Assembly: GCF_000613345.1 (NCBI RefSeq)
Contig: NZ_BAIS01000005.1
Span: forward strand, 1-64,000
Direction: 5' to 3'
From: Prevotella disiens JCM 6334 = ATCC 29426
GTDB taxonomy: Bacteria; Bacteroidota; Bacteroidia; Bacteroidales; Bacteroidaceae
DNA length: 64,000 nt
Position numbers and translations under genes: made by a program. Shown here one piece after another: positions 17,589 through 26,479 of this stretch. The notes beneath the pieces were generated by a model that saw only the letters and a program-made list of their open reading frames with translations, had not been told where the DNA came from and ran no database searches. Position 1 is the first letter of the stretch; every line of letters begins with the position of its first letter.

Positions 17589-20255
17589 ATGGCAAAAGAC
17601 AGCAAAGGACTTACTCCGATGATGCGACAATTCTTTTCTATGAAGGAAAAGCACCCCGATGCGTTGATGCTCTTTAGGTGTGGCGACTTTTATGAAACGT
17701 ATTGCGACGATGCCATAGAGGCTTCCAAAATTCTTGGTATCACGCTCACACGCCGTAACAATGGGGCAGCAGCGGGCGACGAGATGGCTGGATTTCCACA
17801 TCATGCCTTAGATACATTCTTACCAAAACTCATTAGGGCTGGAAAACGTGTTGCTATCTGCGACCAATTGGAAGACCCGAAGAAAAAACGTGAAGAACTC
17901 AAAGGGAAACGGGGCTTGTCGGCAGAAGACAAAATGGTGAAACGTGGCATTACAGAACTCGTTACGCCAGGTGTTGCTTTGGGCGACAATGTGTTGAACT
18001 ATAAAGAAAACAACTTCTTAGCTGCAGTTCATTTTGGAAAAGGAGCGTGTGGTGTAAGTTTTCTTGATATTTCTACGGGCGAATTTCTTACAGGTGAAGG
18101 TACATTTGATTATGTTGAAAAACTTATTGGCAACTTTTCGCCAAAGGAAGTGTTGTACGACCGTGTTCGAAAGAACGATTTTGAACAGCATTTTGGTACA
18201 CGACTCTGCACGTTTGAGATGGAAGATTGGGTGTTTACTGACCAATCGGCACGCCAAAAACTATTGAAACACTTCGGAACAAAGAACTTAAAAGGTTTCG
18301 GAGTAGACCATTTGACCAATGGAGTGATAGCAGCTGGCGCAATCATGCAATACCTTGAAATTACGCAACATACCAATATCAACCACATTACATCGCTCAC
18401 ACGCATTGAAGAAGAGAAGTATGTAAGGCTCGACCGCTTCACTATTCGCTCGTTAGAACTCGTTGCACCGATGCAAGAAGACGGCACTTCGCTGTTGAAT
18501 GTTGTCGATAGAAGCATCACACCTATGGGTGGACGTATGTTGCATCGTTGGTTAATTTTCCCATTAAAGGACGTAAAACCGATAAATGAGCGATTGGAAA
18601 TAGTGGAATATTACTTCCGTGAGCCTGATTTCCGCCAATGTATCAACGACCAATTGCATCGTATTGGTGATTTGGAGCGCATCATTTCAAAGGTAGCAGT
18701 GGGGCGAGTGTCGCCACGAGAGGTGGTTCAGTTGAAAACTGCCCTATGTGCTATCCAACCAATGAAGTCGGCTTGTCTTTCAACCAATAATGAAGCGTTG
18801 AAGCGGATAGGCGAACAATTGAATCTTTGTGCGTCAATTCGTGAAAGAATAGAGCAAGAAATAAAGCCCGACCCACCACAGTTGGTCAATAAAGGCGATG
18901 TAATAGCAACTGGTTATAATGCAGAATTAGACGAGTTGAGGGCGATTCGTGATAATGGCAAGCAGGTTTTGCTCGAAATTCAAGAGAAAGAAGCCGAGAA
19001 AACAGGTATAAACTCGCTAAAAATAGGGTTCAATAATGTCTTTGGATACTATCTTGAAGTACGCAATACGTTTAAAGATAAAGTGCCAGAGGACTGGATT
19101 CGCAAGCAAACACTCGCACAAGCAGAACGCTATATCACCCCAGAATTGAAAGAATATGAGGCGAAAATTCTTGGTGCTGACGAGAAAATATTAGCATTAG
19201 AAGCACGTTTGTTTGGCGAATTGGTGCAAGATATGCAAGAGTTTATACCGCAAATTCAAATCAATGCCAATCTTATTGCACGCTTAGACTGTCTCCTTTC
19301 GTTTGCAAAGGTTGCTGAAGAAAACAAATATGTGCGCCCTGTGGTCGATGATAGTACGATTATCGATATTAAAAAAGGTCGCCACCCAGTCATAGAAACC
19401 CAATTGCCATTGGGCGAAACCTACGTTCCCAACGATGTTTATCTGGACAATGAGCAGCAACAAATCATGATGATAACGGGACCAAACATGGCAGGTAAGT
19501 CGGCTTTGTTGCGCCAAACGGCTTTAATCGTATTGCTTGCACAGGTTGGAAGTTTCGTTCCTGCCGAGGGAGCAAGGGTCGGTTTGGTCGATAAGATATT
19601 TACTCGTGTGGGTGCTTCCGATAATATTTCGCTCGGAGAGTCTACTTTTATGGTAGAAATGACCGAGGCTTCGAATATTTTAAACAACGTTACACCACGC
19701 TCGTTAATACTTTTCGATGAGTTAGGACGTGGCACAAGTACCTACGACGGCATTAGTATTGCATGGGCAATCGTAGAATATTTGCATGAACAACCGCGTG
19801 CTTCGGCTCGTACACTCTTTGCTACGCACTACCATGAGCTAAACGAAATGGCAAAAATCTTTAAGCGAATTAAGAACTTTAATGTGTCGGTTAAAGAGTT
19901 AGATGGTAAGATTATTTTCCTAAGAAAGTTGGAAAAAGGGGGCAGCGAACACTCTTTTGGTATTCATGTTGCCGACATTGCAGGTATGCCAAAATCGATC
20001 GTAAAGCGTGCAAACGTAGTTTTGAAAGAGTTAGAAACCGACAATGCGCAAGTTGGAAGTGTTGGAAAGCCAACAGCAGAGAAACTTGAGAAGAGTAGGG
20101 AAGGCGTTCAGCTATCGTTTTTCCAATTAGATGACCCTGTATTATCGCAAATTCGTGATGAAATTATAGGTTTAGACATTAATAATCTAACTCCTGTTGA
20201 GGCTTTGAACAAGCTCAACGATATTAAGCGAATAGTACTACCGAACAGTAAATGA
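17589..20255 (+). CDS. mutS: DNA mismatch repair protein MutS
   Basis: An 888-residue MutS. Residues 1-120 are the mismatch-binding domain; [10 protein letters not shown] near residue 29 contains the conserved Phe-x-Glu motif (F-Y-E). The ATPase domain has Walker [10 protein letters not shown] near residue 630, Walker [17 protein letters not shown] near 705, and ATHYHEL. The C-terminal part holds the dimer/MutL-binding region. It binds mismatches and recruits MutL in the cytoplasm. Length is normal (about 850-890). It is alone in its direction, followed by a palindrome pair and a bidirectional terminator shared with lgt. Confidence 0.97.
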   Translation: MAKDSKGLTPMMRQFFSMKEKHPDALMLFRCGDFYETYCDDAIEASKILGITLTRRNNGAAAGDEMAGFPHHALDTFLPKLIRAGKRVAICDQLEDPKKKREELKGKRGLSAEDKMVKRGITELVTPGVALGDNVLNYKENNFLAAVHFGKGACGVSFLDISTGEFLTGEGTFDYVEKLIGNFSPKEVLYDRVRKNDFEQHFGTRLCTFEMEDWVFTDQSARQKLLKHFGTKNLKGFGVDHLTNGVIAAGAIMQYLEITQHTNINHITSLTRIEEEKYVRLDRFTIRSLELVAPMQEDGTSLLNVVDRSITPMGGRMLHRWLIFPLKDVKPINERLEIVEYYFREPDFRQCINDQLHRIGDLERIISKVAVGRVSPREVVQLKTALCAIQPMKSACLSTNNEALKRIGEQLNLCASIRERIEQEIKPDPPQLVNKGDVIATGYNAELDELRAIRDNGKQVLLEIQEKEAEKTGINSLKIGFNNVFGYYLEVRNTFKDKVPEDWIRKQTLAQAERYITPELKEYEAKILGADEKILALEARLFGELVQDMQEFIPQIQINANLIARLDCLLSFAKVAEENKYVRPVVDDSTIIDIKKGRHPVIETQLPLGETYVPNDVYLDNEQQQIMMITGPNMAGKSALLRQTALIVLLAQVGSFVPAEGARVGLVDKIFTRVGASDNISLGESTFMVEMTEASNILNNVTPRSLILFDELGRGTSTYDGISIAWAIVEYLHEQPRASARTLFATHYHELNEMAKIFKRIKNFNVSVKELDGKIIFLRKLEKGGSEHSFGIHVADIAGMPKSIVKRANVVLKELETDNAQVGSVGKPTAEKLEKSREGVQLSFFQLDDPVLSQIRDEIIGLDINNLTPVEALNKLNDIKRIVLPNSK

Positions 20256-20280
20256 TAGAAAGGGATTGAGAACTTCCAAA

Positions 20281-20326
20281 AATTGTCTTATAAGACAATT
20301 TAAAAAGTCTTATAAGACAATTTTAA
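20281..20326. repeat. Pair of GTCTTATAAGAC palindromes spaced 22 bp
   Basis: The perfect 20-bp palindrome AATTGTCTTATAAGACAATT spans 20281-20300; the 12-bp core GTCTTATAAGAC recurs at 20307-20318. Cores start at 20285 and 20307, exactly 22 bases apart. They lie between the convergent mutS and lgt genes. Possible operator or structural element. Confidence 0.7.
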
Positions 20327-20367
20327 GAGGATTGGCAGAAAATACGAAAAGTGAGCAAAAGAGAATG

Positions 20368-20397
20368 AAAAAAGCAGGAGAAATGTCCTGCTTTTTT
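20368..20397. terminator. Bidirectional terminator between mutS and lgt
   Basis: AAAAAAGCAGGA pairs with TCCTGCTTTTTT around a short loop. The A run and T run on either side allow termination in both directions. Confidence 0.8.
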
Positions 20398-20433
20398 GTT
20401 GTTTATACTCACATTATTCGATAGAACTTTATT

Positions 20434-21279
20434 CTATGCGTTGTATTCTTTGCCCTTTGAGCGCATAATAGACCATAATCCGAGCGCAATAAATGGGATA
20501 CTTAAGATTTGTCCCATATCGATTGGCAATCCATTTTCAAAGGCTACTTGCACTTCTTTCGTGTATTCTATGAAGAAACGGAAGGTGAAAATGAGTGCCA
20601 AACACAAGCCAAAATAAAGTCCCGTGCCCACTTTCTTTGGATATTTCTTGTAGATAAGGAAGATAATCCAGAAGAAAACGAAGTAGGCAATTGCCTCATA
20701 AAGCTGCCCAGGGTGGCGTGGTTGGGTGTCTACATCGTAGAAAATAAACGCCCAAGGCACATCGGTTACTTTACCAATGATTTCGGAATTCATCAAATTA
20801 CCCAATCTTATGAACACAGAGGTTACGGCAGAGCAGATGCCCATAAAGTCTAATACCACCCAAGCATTCATCTTTGTGCGCTTAATATAAAGGTAAAGAC
20901 CAATTAAAAGTCCGATAACTCCGCCATGAGAAGCCAATCCTTGATAGCCAACAAACTTCCAACCGCCGCCAGCAAGGAACTTTATAGGAATGAAAATCTC
21001 TATAAAATGTTGCAAAGAGTCTAAAAAATCTTGTGGTTCATAGAAGAAACAATGCCCTAAACGAGCACCAATGAGTGCGCCAAAGAACACATAGAGAAAC
21101 ATGGGCTCAAACTTTTCATCGGCTATTTTGTGGCGTTTGAAGAGCCATTGCATCAAGAAATAACCCAAGCCTAAACCGATAAGCCAGCACATTCCGTACC
21201 ATCTTATGCCCATAGACGAGCCAAACCGAACGATGTATTCGTCGGGTTGCCACGCAATGTAAAGTAAGTTGTCTAACAT
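20434..21279 (-). CDS. lgt: Prolipoprotein diacylglyceryl transferase
   Basis: A 281-residue inner-membrane enzyme that transfers diacylglycerol from phosphatidylglycerol to the lipobox cysteine of prolipoproteins. Visible motifs include a first helix with RWYG, GARLGHC and HGGVIGLLIG (the Lgt signature stretch), RLGNLMNSEIIG and HPGQLYEA. Seven membrane segments are expected. The window encodes several lipoproteins that would need it. It follows ychF by 15 bases in the same direction and probably shares its transcript. Confidence 0.95.
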   Translation of the reverse strand: MLDNLLYIAWQPDEYIVRFGSSMGIRWYGMCWLIGLGLGYFLMQWLFKRHKIADEKFEPMFLYVFFGALIGARLGHCFFYEPQDFLDSLQHFIEIFIPIKFLAGGGWKFVGYQGLASHGGVIGLLIGLYLYIKRTKMNAWVVLDFMGICSAVTSVFIRLGNLMNSEIIGKVTDVPWAFIFYDVDTQPRHPGQLYEAIAYFVFFWIIFLIYKKYPKKVGTGLYFGLCLALIFTFRFFIEYTKEVQVAFENGLPIDMGQILSIPFIALGLWSIMRSKGKEYNA

Positions 21280-21294
21280 AAGGATTCGTTTTTA

Positions 21295-22398
21295 TTAAAC
21301 ATTGAAACGGAAATGCATGATGTCGCCATCTTGAACAACGTATTCTTTGCCCTCTACTCCGAGCTTTCCAGCCTCGCGAATAGCAGCTTCTGAACCGTAT
21401 TTCAAGTAGTCTTCATACTTAATCACCTCTGCACGGATAAAGCCTTTCTCAAAATCAGTGTGGATAACACCTGCACATTGTGGGGCTTTCCAACCTTTAT
21501 GGAATGTCCATGCCTTTACTTCCATTTCGCCTGCGGTGATGAAAGTTTGAAGATTGAGCAAGTGATAAGCCTTGTTGATAAGACGATTTACGCCACTTTC
21601 TGCCAAACCAAGCTCGTCAAGGAAGAGTTTTTTGTCCTCGTAGCTTTCCAAAGACGCAATGTCTTCTTCCGTTTTAGCAGCTATAATCATAGCTTCTGCA
21701 CCTTCTTCGGCAGCAATTTTCTCCACTTGCTTGCTGTATTCGTTACCTTCTTTTGCACTGGCTTCGTCTACATTGCAAACATAAAGCACTGGTTTTGTGG
21801 TAAGAAGGAAGAGGTCGTGAGCCGCTTGTTGTTCTTCTTTACTTTCAAACTGCACACTTCTTGCGTTCTTTCCTTGCTCCAAAACTTCTTTGAAAGCCTC
21901 CAAAACCGTTACCATAACCTTTGCATCTTTGTTGCCCGCATTGGCTATTTTTTGCTGCTTAGCCAATTGTGCATCAATGGTTTCAAGGTCTTTGAGTTGC
22001 AATTCTGTATCTATAATTTCCTTATCTTCAATAGGATTGACTGCTGCGCCACCCTCTCTCACGATGTTATCGTCCTCGAAACAACGAATAACATGGATTA
22101 TAGCGTCGCACTCACGAATGTTGCCAAGGAATTTATTGCCCAATCCTTCGCCCTTGCTTGCACCTTTTACAAGTCCTGCAATGTCCACAATTTCGCAAGT
22201 AGCAGGCACAATACGTCCTGGGTGAACGATTTCTGCAAGTTTGTTGAGTCGCTCGTCAGGCACTGTTATCACACCTAAATTTGGTTCGATAGTGCAGAAA
22301 GGGAAGTTTGCTGCCTGTGCTTTGGCACTGCTCAAGCAATTGAAAAGTGTAGATTTACCTACGTTTGGCAGACCTACAATACCACATTTTAATGCCAT
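21295..22398 (-). CDS. ychF: Redox-regulated ribosome-binding ATPase YchF (OLA1-type)
   Basis: A 367-residue P-loop protein. G1 is GLPNVGKST at residues 8-16, G3 is DIAGLVKGASKGEGLGN, and the noncanonical G4 NVDE near residue 205 is that of the ATP-preferring YchF/OLA1 group. The C-terminal TGS domain ends with the typical DGDIMHFRFNV. It binds the ribosome and hydrolyses ATP; roles in stress are known for the family. Upstream is a -7 box at 22430-22437 on the minus strand. lgt follows closely. Confidence 0.96.
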   Translation of the reverse strand: MALKCGIVGLPNVGKSTLFNCLSSAKAQAANFPFCTIEPNLGVITVPDERLNKLAEIVHPGRIVPATCEIVDIAGLVKGASKGEGLGNKFLGNIRECDAIIHVIRCFEDDNIVREGGAAVNPIEDKEIIDTELQLKDLETIDAQLAKQQKIANAGNKDAKVMVTVLEAFKEVLEQGKNARSVQFESKEEQQAAHDLFLLTTKPVLYVCNVDEASAKEGNEYSKQVEKIAAEEGAEAMIIAAKTEEDIASLESYEDKKLFLDELGLAESGVNRLINKAYHLLNLQTFITAGEMEVKAWTFHKGWKAPQCAGVIHTDFEKGFIRAEVIKYEDYLKYGSEAAIREAGKLGVEGKEYVVQDGDIMHFRFNV

Positions 22399-22429
22399 AT
22401 TCTTAAATAAACGTTTATTTTCTTTTGTG

Positions 22430-22437
22430 CAAAATTA
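22430..22437 (-). promoter_or_regulatory. -7 promoter box of ychF
   Basis: Minus strand reads TAATTTTG, which matches TAnnTTTG, 32 bases before the ychF start at 22398. Confidence 0.55.
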
Positions 22438-22523
22438 CACAAATAAATTGGAAAAGTGGAAAGAAAGCATCGATAATACGATTTACGCCTCGCCTTCTCT
22501 TCTTTTCTAACCCACTTAAACAC

Positions 22524-22567
22524 AAAAAACTCGGCTTCTGTTAATAGCAAATAGAAGCCGAGTTTTT
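22524..22567. terminator. Terminator after pdxT
   Basis: AAAAAACTCGGCTTCT pairs with AGAAGCCGAGTTTTTT around a 13-base loop, ending 15 bases from the pdxT stop. Symmetry suggests it can act in both directions. Confidence 0.85.
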
Positions 22568-22581
22568 TGTATTTAATGTCT

Positions 22582-23154
22582 TTATTTCAACATACTTGCG
22601 AACAATTCGTGTATGCGAGTGTCCTCTCCCAACTCTGGGTGAAACGCTGTAACGAGCTGATTGCCTTGGCGTGCTGCGACAATATGTCCGTCCACTTCGG
22701 CTAAAACCTCAACTCCCTCGCCAACCTTATCAATGTAAGGCGCACGAATAAAAGTCATTGGCACAGGTTCGGCAATGCCCTTCATCGGAGCAATGGCTGC
22801 AAAACTGCCCATTTGTCTGCCGTAAGCGTTGCGACAAGTTGAAATATTCATGGTTGCAAAGCGGTCGTATGGACTTTTAGCGTCCTCAACTTCCTTTGAA
22901 AGAATTATCAATCCTGCGCAAGTACCATACACTGGCAATCCGTTTTCAATGTCTTTCTTGATAGGTTCAAACAAGTTGAGTTCATGTAATAGCTTCAACA
23001 TCACGGTACTTTCTCCACCAGGGATAATTAGACCGTCCTTTTGTTTGTCCCAATCAGATGCTTGGCGCACTTCAAATGTTTCGTGTCCTAAGCGTTGCAT
23101 TATTTTTTCATGCTCAGCAAATGACCCTTGAAGTGCTAATATAGCAATTTTCAT
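22582..23154 (-). CDS. pdxT: Pyridoxal 5'-phosphate synthase glutaminase subunit
   Basis: A 190-residue class I glutaminase that supplies ammonia to PdxS for PLP synthesis. The nucleophile Cys lies in YGTCAGLI, the oxyanion motif is PGGESTVM, and the His-Glu pair is in TAFHPELG. The frame is open to 23190 but the first 12 codons overlap the pdxS end; the ATG at 23154 (MKIAILALQGSFAEH) is the family start and lies 4 bases after the pdxS stop. Co-transcribed with pdxS. Confidence 0.96.
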   Translation of the reverse strand: MKIAILALQGSFAEHEKIMQRLGHETFEVRQASDWDKQKDGLIIPGGESTVMLKLLHELNLFEPIKKDIENGLPVYGTCAGLIILSKEVEDAKSPYDRFATMNISTCRNAYGRQMGSFAAIAPMKGIAEPVPMTFIRAPYIDKVGEGVEVLAEVDGHIVAARQGNQLVTAFHPELGEDTRIHELFASMLK

Positions 23155-23158
23155 ACGT

Positions 23159-24034
23159 TTATTTGCCACGTTCAGCCATGAGAACAGCAATCTCGTTCTC
23201 GTTGATACCTACCATTGCTTCGCCAAGGTCTTCGCTCAATTTAGCAATCATCTTAGCATCTTGGTAGTTGGTAACTGCTTGAACGATAGCACGAGCGCGC
23301 TTTTCTGGGTTGCCAGACTTGAAGATACCAGAGCCAACGAATACGCCTTCAGCACCTAATTGCATCATCAAAGCAGCGTCAGCAGGAGTTGCAACACCAC
23401 CAGCAGCGAAGTTTACAACAGGAAGTTTGCCGTTATCGTGAACATATTTCACCAAATCGTAAGGCGCACGGAGTTGTTTTGCTGCTTCGTACAATTCGTC
23501 TTCACCTAAAGAAGTGAGGCGACGCATTTCTGTTTGAATCATGCGCATGTGGCGAACAGCCTGAATGATGTCGCCAGTGCCTGGTTCACCCTTTGTACGA
23601 ATCATTGTTGCACCTTCAGCGATACGGCGCAAAGCCTCGCCTAAGTCCTTAGCACCACACACGAATGGTACTTCAAATTCGTTCTTGTTGATGTGGAAAA
23701 TATCGTCAGCAGGAGAAAGAACCTCGCTCTCGTCGATGTAATCAATTTCAATGGCTTGAAGAAGTTGTGCTTCAACGAAGTGTCCGATACGAACTTTTGC
23801 CATTACAGGAATGCTCACAGCCTCTTGAATGCCACGAATCATCTTAGGGTCGCTCATACGAGAAACACCACCAGCAGCACGAATATCAGCAGGAATACGT
23901 TCCAAAGCCATTACTGCGCAAGCACCAGCAGCCTCTGCGATACGAGCTTGCTCTGGAGTTGTAACGTCCATAATAACACCACCTTTAAGCATTTGAGCCA
24001 AATTACGGTTCAATTCTTGTCTGTTCTCTTTCAT
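23159..24034 (-). CDS. pdxS: Pyridoxal 5'-phosphate synthase lyase subunit
   Basis: A 291-residue (beta/alpha)8 enzyme that makes PLP from ribose 5-phosphate, glyceraldehyde 3-phosphate and ammonia from PdxT. Family hallmarks: [17 protein letters not shown] near residue 18, [14 protein letters not shown], the catalytic Lys in [13 protein letters not shown], and [14 protein letters not shown]. Length is typical. It has the best-defined minus-strand promoter of the window (-33 and -7 boxes 20 bases apart at 24090-24121). This cell therefore makes PLP by the deoxyxylulose-independent route. Confidence 0.97.
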   Translation of the reverse strand: MKENRQELNRNLAQMLKGGVIMDVTTPEQARIAEAAGACAVMALERIPADIRAAGGVSRMSDPKMIRGIQEAVSIPVMAKVRIGHFVEAQLLQAIEIDYIDESEVLSPADDIFHINKNEFEVPFVCGAKDLGEALRRIAEGATMIRTKGEPGTGDIIQAVRHMRMIQTEMRRLTSLGEDELYEAAKQLRAPYDLVKYVHDNGKLPVVNFAAGGVATPADAALMMQLGAEGVFVGSGIFKSGNPEKRARAIVQAVTNYQDAKMIAKLSEDLGEAMVGINENEIAVLMAERGK

Positions 24035-24089
24035 AGTTATATTTCTTTTTTATTTGTTTTATTTATGTCATGATGCGTAAAATGCAGCG

Positions 24090-24121
24090 CAAAGATACCA
24101 TAATTTATTGTATTAGCCAAA
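24090..24121 (-). promoter_or_regulatory. Promoter of pdxS-pdxT
   Basis: On the minus strand TTTG (24121-24118) is followed after 20 bases by TATCTTTG (24097-24090), a full Bacteroidetes promoter. The ATG at 24034 is 55 bases further on. Confidence 0.8.
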
Positions 24122-24317
24122 TGTTTATTCTGAAATGGCTAAATAATGTGTACAAAATGGAAAGGGAATTGTGTTTTTCAGTTTTCCAAATAAAATAAAT
24201 TGAATGCTTATATATATGCAAAAAGTGGAGAAATAGGCGCAAATTTTAACACGAAATCAGTCGTATTCTAATCCATTAGCTATCAGCAAGTTACACCAAA
24301 ACCATTTTTTGTCCTCA

Positions 24318-24378
24318 AAAAACCTATTGTTTTGCGCTTCAAAACAATAGGTTTTGGAACGCAAAACAGCCTATTTTG
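24318..24378. repeat. 22-bp-period intergenic repeat array, 3 units
   Basis: Units: AAAAACCTATTGTTTTG at 24318, CAAAACAATAGGTTTTG at 24340 and CAAAACAGCCTATTTTG at 24362, with spacers CGCTT and GAACG. The first two are inverse copies and could form a 16-bp stem. The array sits between the divergent pdxS and pyrE promoters; the remaining gap (24035-24475) holds only these promoters. Confidence 0.85.
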
Positions 24379-24419
24379 AAATGTATTCGACGAAAGAAGT
24401 AAAATACATTACGGTTCGT

Positions 24420-24450
24420 TTTGAATATCATGCGAAAATAATTACCTTTG
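24420..24450 (+). promoter_or_regulatory. Promoter of pyrE
   Basis: TTTG at 24420-24423 is followed after 19 bases by TACCTTTG at 24443-24450. The pyrE ATG is 25 bases downstream. Confidence 0.85.
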
Positions 24451-24475
24451 TAACAAAATAAAAAAAATACTACTA

Positions 24476-25108
24476 ATGGAAAATTTAAAGAAAGCATTTG
24501 CAGGCAAACTTTTGGGCATTAAAGCCATAAAGTTGCAACCTAACGACCCATTTACATGGGCAAGTGGCTGGAAATCACCATTCTATTGCGATAATCGCAA
24601 AACTTTGTCTTACCACGATGTGCGTTCGTTTGTAAAACTCGAACTCGTTCATGCCATCTTAGCTAACTTCCCTGAAGCTACCGCAGTAGCAGGTGTGGCT
24701 ACGGGAGCTATCGCTCAAGGCGCATTGGTGGCTGAAGAATTGGCTTTGCCATACGCTTATGTGCGTCCAAAACCAAAAGATCACGGTATGAAAAACCAAA
24801 TAGAAGGCGAAATTCCACAAGGTTCTAAGGTGGTAGTAGTAGAAGATTTGATTTCTACGGGCGGCTCTTCGCTCAAAGCAGTAGTAGCATTGCGCGAGGC
24901 AGGCTTCGAAGTTGTCGGCATGGTAGCATCTTACACCTACGGTTTCCCTATCGCCGAACAAGCCTTCAAGGACGCAAATGTGAAACTTGTAACCTTGACC
25001 GACTACCAAAACGTAGTGGAAAAAGCAATGGAAATAGGTTATATTAAAGAAGAGGACATTCCTATGCTCGACGAATGGCGTAAGGACCCTGAAAATTGGA
25101 AGAAATAA
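24476..25108 (+). CDS. pyrE: Orotate phosphoribosyltransferase
   Basis: A 210-residue type I phosphoribosyltransferase that makes orotidine 5'-phosphate in de novo pyrimidine synthesis. The PRPP-binding motif VVVVEDLISTGGSS is at about residues 118-131, with KPKDHGMKNQIEG as the flexible loop. Length is typical. The stop codon abuts the start of a SRPBCC-like gene (one of the duplicated copies), so pyrE and that gene are probably co-transcribed from the strong promoter at 24420. Confidence 0.96.
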   Translation: MENLKKAFAGKLLGIKAIKLQPNDPFTWASGWKSPFYCDNRKTLSYHDVRSFVKLELVHAILANFPEATAVAGVATGAIAQGALVAEELALPYAYVRPKPKDHGMKNQIEGEIPQGSKVVVVEDLISTGGSSLKAVVALREAGFEVVGMVASYTYGFPIAEQAFKDANVKLVTLTDYQNVVEKAMEIGYIKEEDIPMLDEWRKDPENWKK

Positions 25109-25507
25109 ATGAGTAAATTTGAAAGTAGCATAAAGCAAATTCCCTATCCTCAACAAAGTGTTTACAACATGTTGAGCGACTTAACGAATATTGAACGAGT
25201 AAAGAATAAAGTGCCTGAAGACAAGCTGAAGGACATGACTTTCGATAAAGATTCTATCGCTATCAGTGTTGCACCCGTTGGACAAGTGTCTATGCGCATC
25301 ATTGAAAGAGAAGAGCCTAAGACCATTAAGTTTGCAAGCGACAACTCTCCCATGTCGTTCAACTTCTGGATTCAGATACTTCCAGTAAGTGAAACCGAAT
25401 CAAAGCTGAAACTTACCATCGATGCCGATATTCCTTTCTTTGCAAAAGGAATGGTATCAAGTCCTTTACAAGAAGGTATTGAAAAGATAGCCGATGCGTT
25501 AGCATGA
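25109..25507 (+). CDS. SRPBCC-like ligand-binding protein, copy 1 (C terminus truncated by one-base deletion)
   Basis: A 132-residue protein of the START/SRPBCC fold type: an N-terminal YNMLSDLTNIERVKNK segment, beta strands such as ISVAPVGQVSMRIIEREEPKTIKF, and a long C-terminal helix (GIEKIADALA). The fold assignment is by pattern only; the ligand is unknown. Compared with copy 2 at 29176, one A is missing at about 25504, so the last five residues (MIPYE) are lost and a TGA stops the frame early. It directly follows pyrE with no gap. A hairpin terminator follows. Confidence 0.75.
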   Translation: MSKFESSIKQIPYPQQSVYNMLSDLTNIERVKNKVPEDKLKDMTFDKDSIAISVAPVGQVSMRIIEREEPKTIKFASDNSPMSFNFWIQILPVSETESKLKLTIDADIPFFAKGMVSSPLQEGIEKIADALA

Positions 25508-25528
25508 TTCCATACGAATAAAAGCACT

Positions 25529-25566
25529 GAAGCCCATCGCTAAAACCAATGGTGGTGGGCTTCTTC
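25529..25566 (+). terminator. Terminator after SRPBCC copy 1
   Basis: GAAGCCCA (25529-25536) pairs with TGGGCTTC (25556-25563) around a 19-base loop. The same hairpin is duplicated after copy 2. Confidence 0.65.
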
Positions 25567-25657
25567 GTTGCCCTTTAAACAACACTATTGCATATTATTT
25601 AAATCTGGAATTTGTGGGGTTGGATAGTACACAATTACGTTATACAATAAAACGCCT

Positions 25658-26479
25658 ATGAAATATAGATACAAAATAATACTCATATTTTTAGCTGCCG
25701 TGTTTAAACTAAGCTCTATTTGTGGACAAACAGACACGGCTACGCTAAAAATTAGTTATAAAGCAGCATTTAAGTCTTGTGTAGAACGTCCGCAGCTGTT
25801 CGATGATATGATATTATTGGTTGGAAAGCACAGCAGCAGTTTCTATTCTGCCACTAACATAACACAACAGCAGACATTAGACAGTGTGGTACAAACCACG
25901 GGCGGAAATCTTTCTCAGGTTCTAGCAGCAAGTTCCAAGATGAGAGCAAGTTCTAAATTAGGACAACATTATGTAGTATTGAAGAACTATCCCATAGCAA
26001 ACAAACTTACTTATACCACAGAACTTGTGGGGAATACAGCCTTTAAGTATGAGGAGGATATGCCAACGTTAGACTGGGAACTTTTAGATGGCGACAGCAT
26101 CATTGCCGAATATAGTTGCAACAAGGCAAGAACGGCTTTTCGTGGCAGAGTATGGACGGTATGGTATACGCCCGACCTTACCATAAGTGAAGGACCTTGG
26201 AAACTATGTGGATTACCAGGACTGATACTGAAAGCAGTTTCTGACAATGCCGAATATACTTTTGAATGCACAGGCATACAAAAAGGACATGGAGAAAAGA
26301 TTGCTATTGCTAAGAAAAACTTTATAAATACAAATGCAGCCGACTTACAGAAACTCGAAGTTCTTACTGCTACCGACCCACAGGAAGCTATCATCAGACT
26401 CAAAGGTGTGCGTGGCAGCGGTAACATAAAGAAAAGAAAGTTGACTCCTTTGTTGATAGAAGATTTGAACAAGAAATGA
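25658..26479 (+). CDS. GLPGLI family protein
   Basis: A 273-residue exported protein with a signal peptide (MKYRYKIILIFLAAVFKLSSICGQ) and the naming motif GLPGLI in KLCGLPGLILKA near residue 188. It also has Trp-Tyr pair VWTVWYTPDLTISEGPW just before it, as is usual. The family is found in Bacteroidetes beside outer-membrane receptor-like proteins, exactly as here; a role in handling metals or exported peptides has been proposed in general but I cannot name one. Its TGA overlaps the ATG of the next gene (ATGA at 26476-26479), so the two are coupled. Confidence 0.9.
   Translation: MKYRYKIILIFLAAVFKLSSICGQTDTATLKISYKAAFKSCVERPQLFDDMILLVGKHSSSFYSATNITQQQTLDSVVQTTGGNLSQVLAASSKMRASSKLGQHYVVLKNYPIANKLTYTTELVGNTAFKYEEDMPTLDWELLDGDSIIAEYSCNKARTAFRGRVWTVWYTPDLTISEGPWKLCGLPGLILKAVSDNAEYTFECTGIQKGHGEKIAIAKKNFINTNAADLQKLEVLTATDPQEAIIRLKGVRGSGNIKKRKLTPLLIEDLNKK

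Larger units (their letters stand above)
25099..25568 (+). repeat. 470-bp direct repeat, left copy
   Basis: Starts 10 bases before the SRPBCC gene and ends just after its terminator. It matches 29166-29636 with only a handful of substitutions and one base less (a single A at about 25504). The two copies flank the GLPGLI and receptor genes in direct orientation. Confidence 0.95.
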
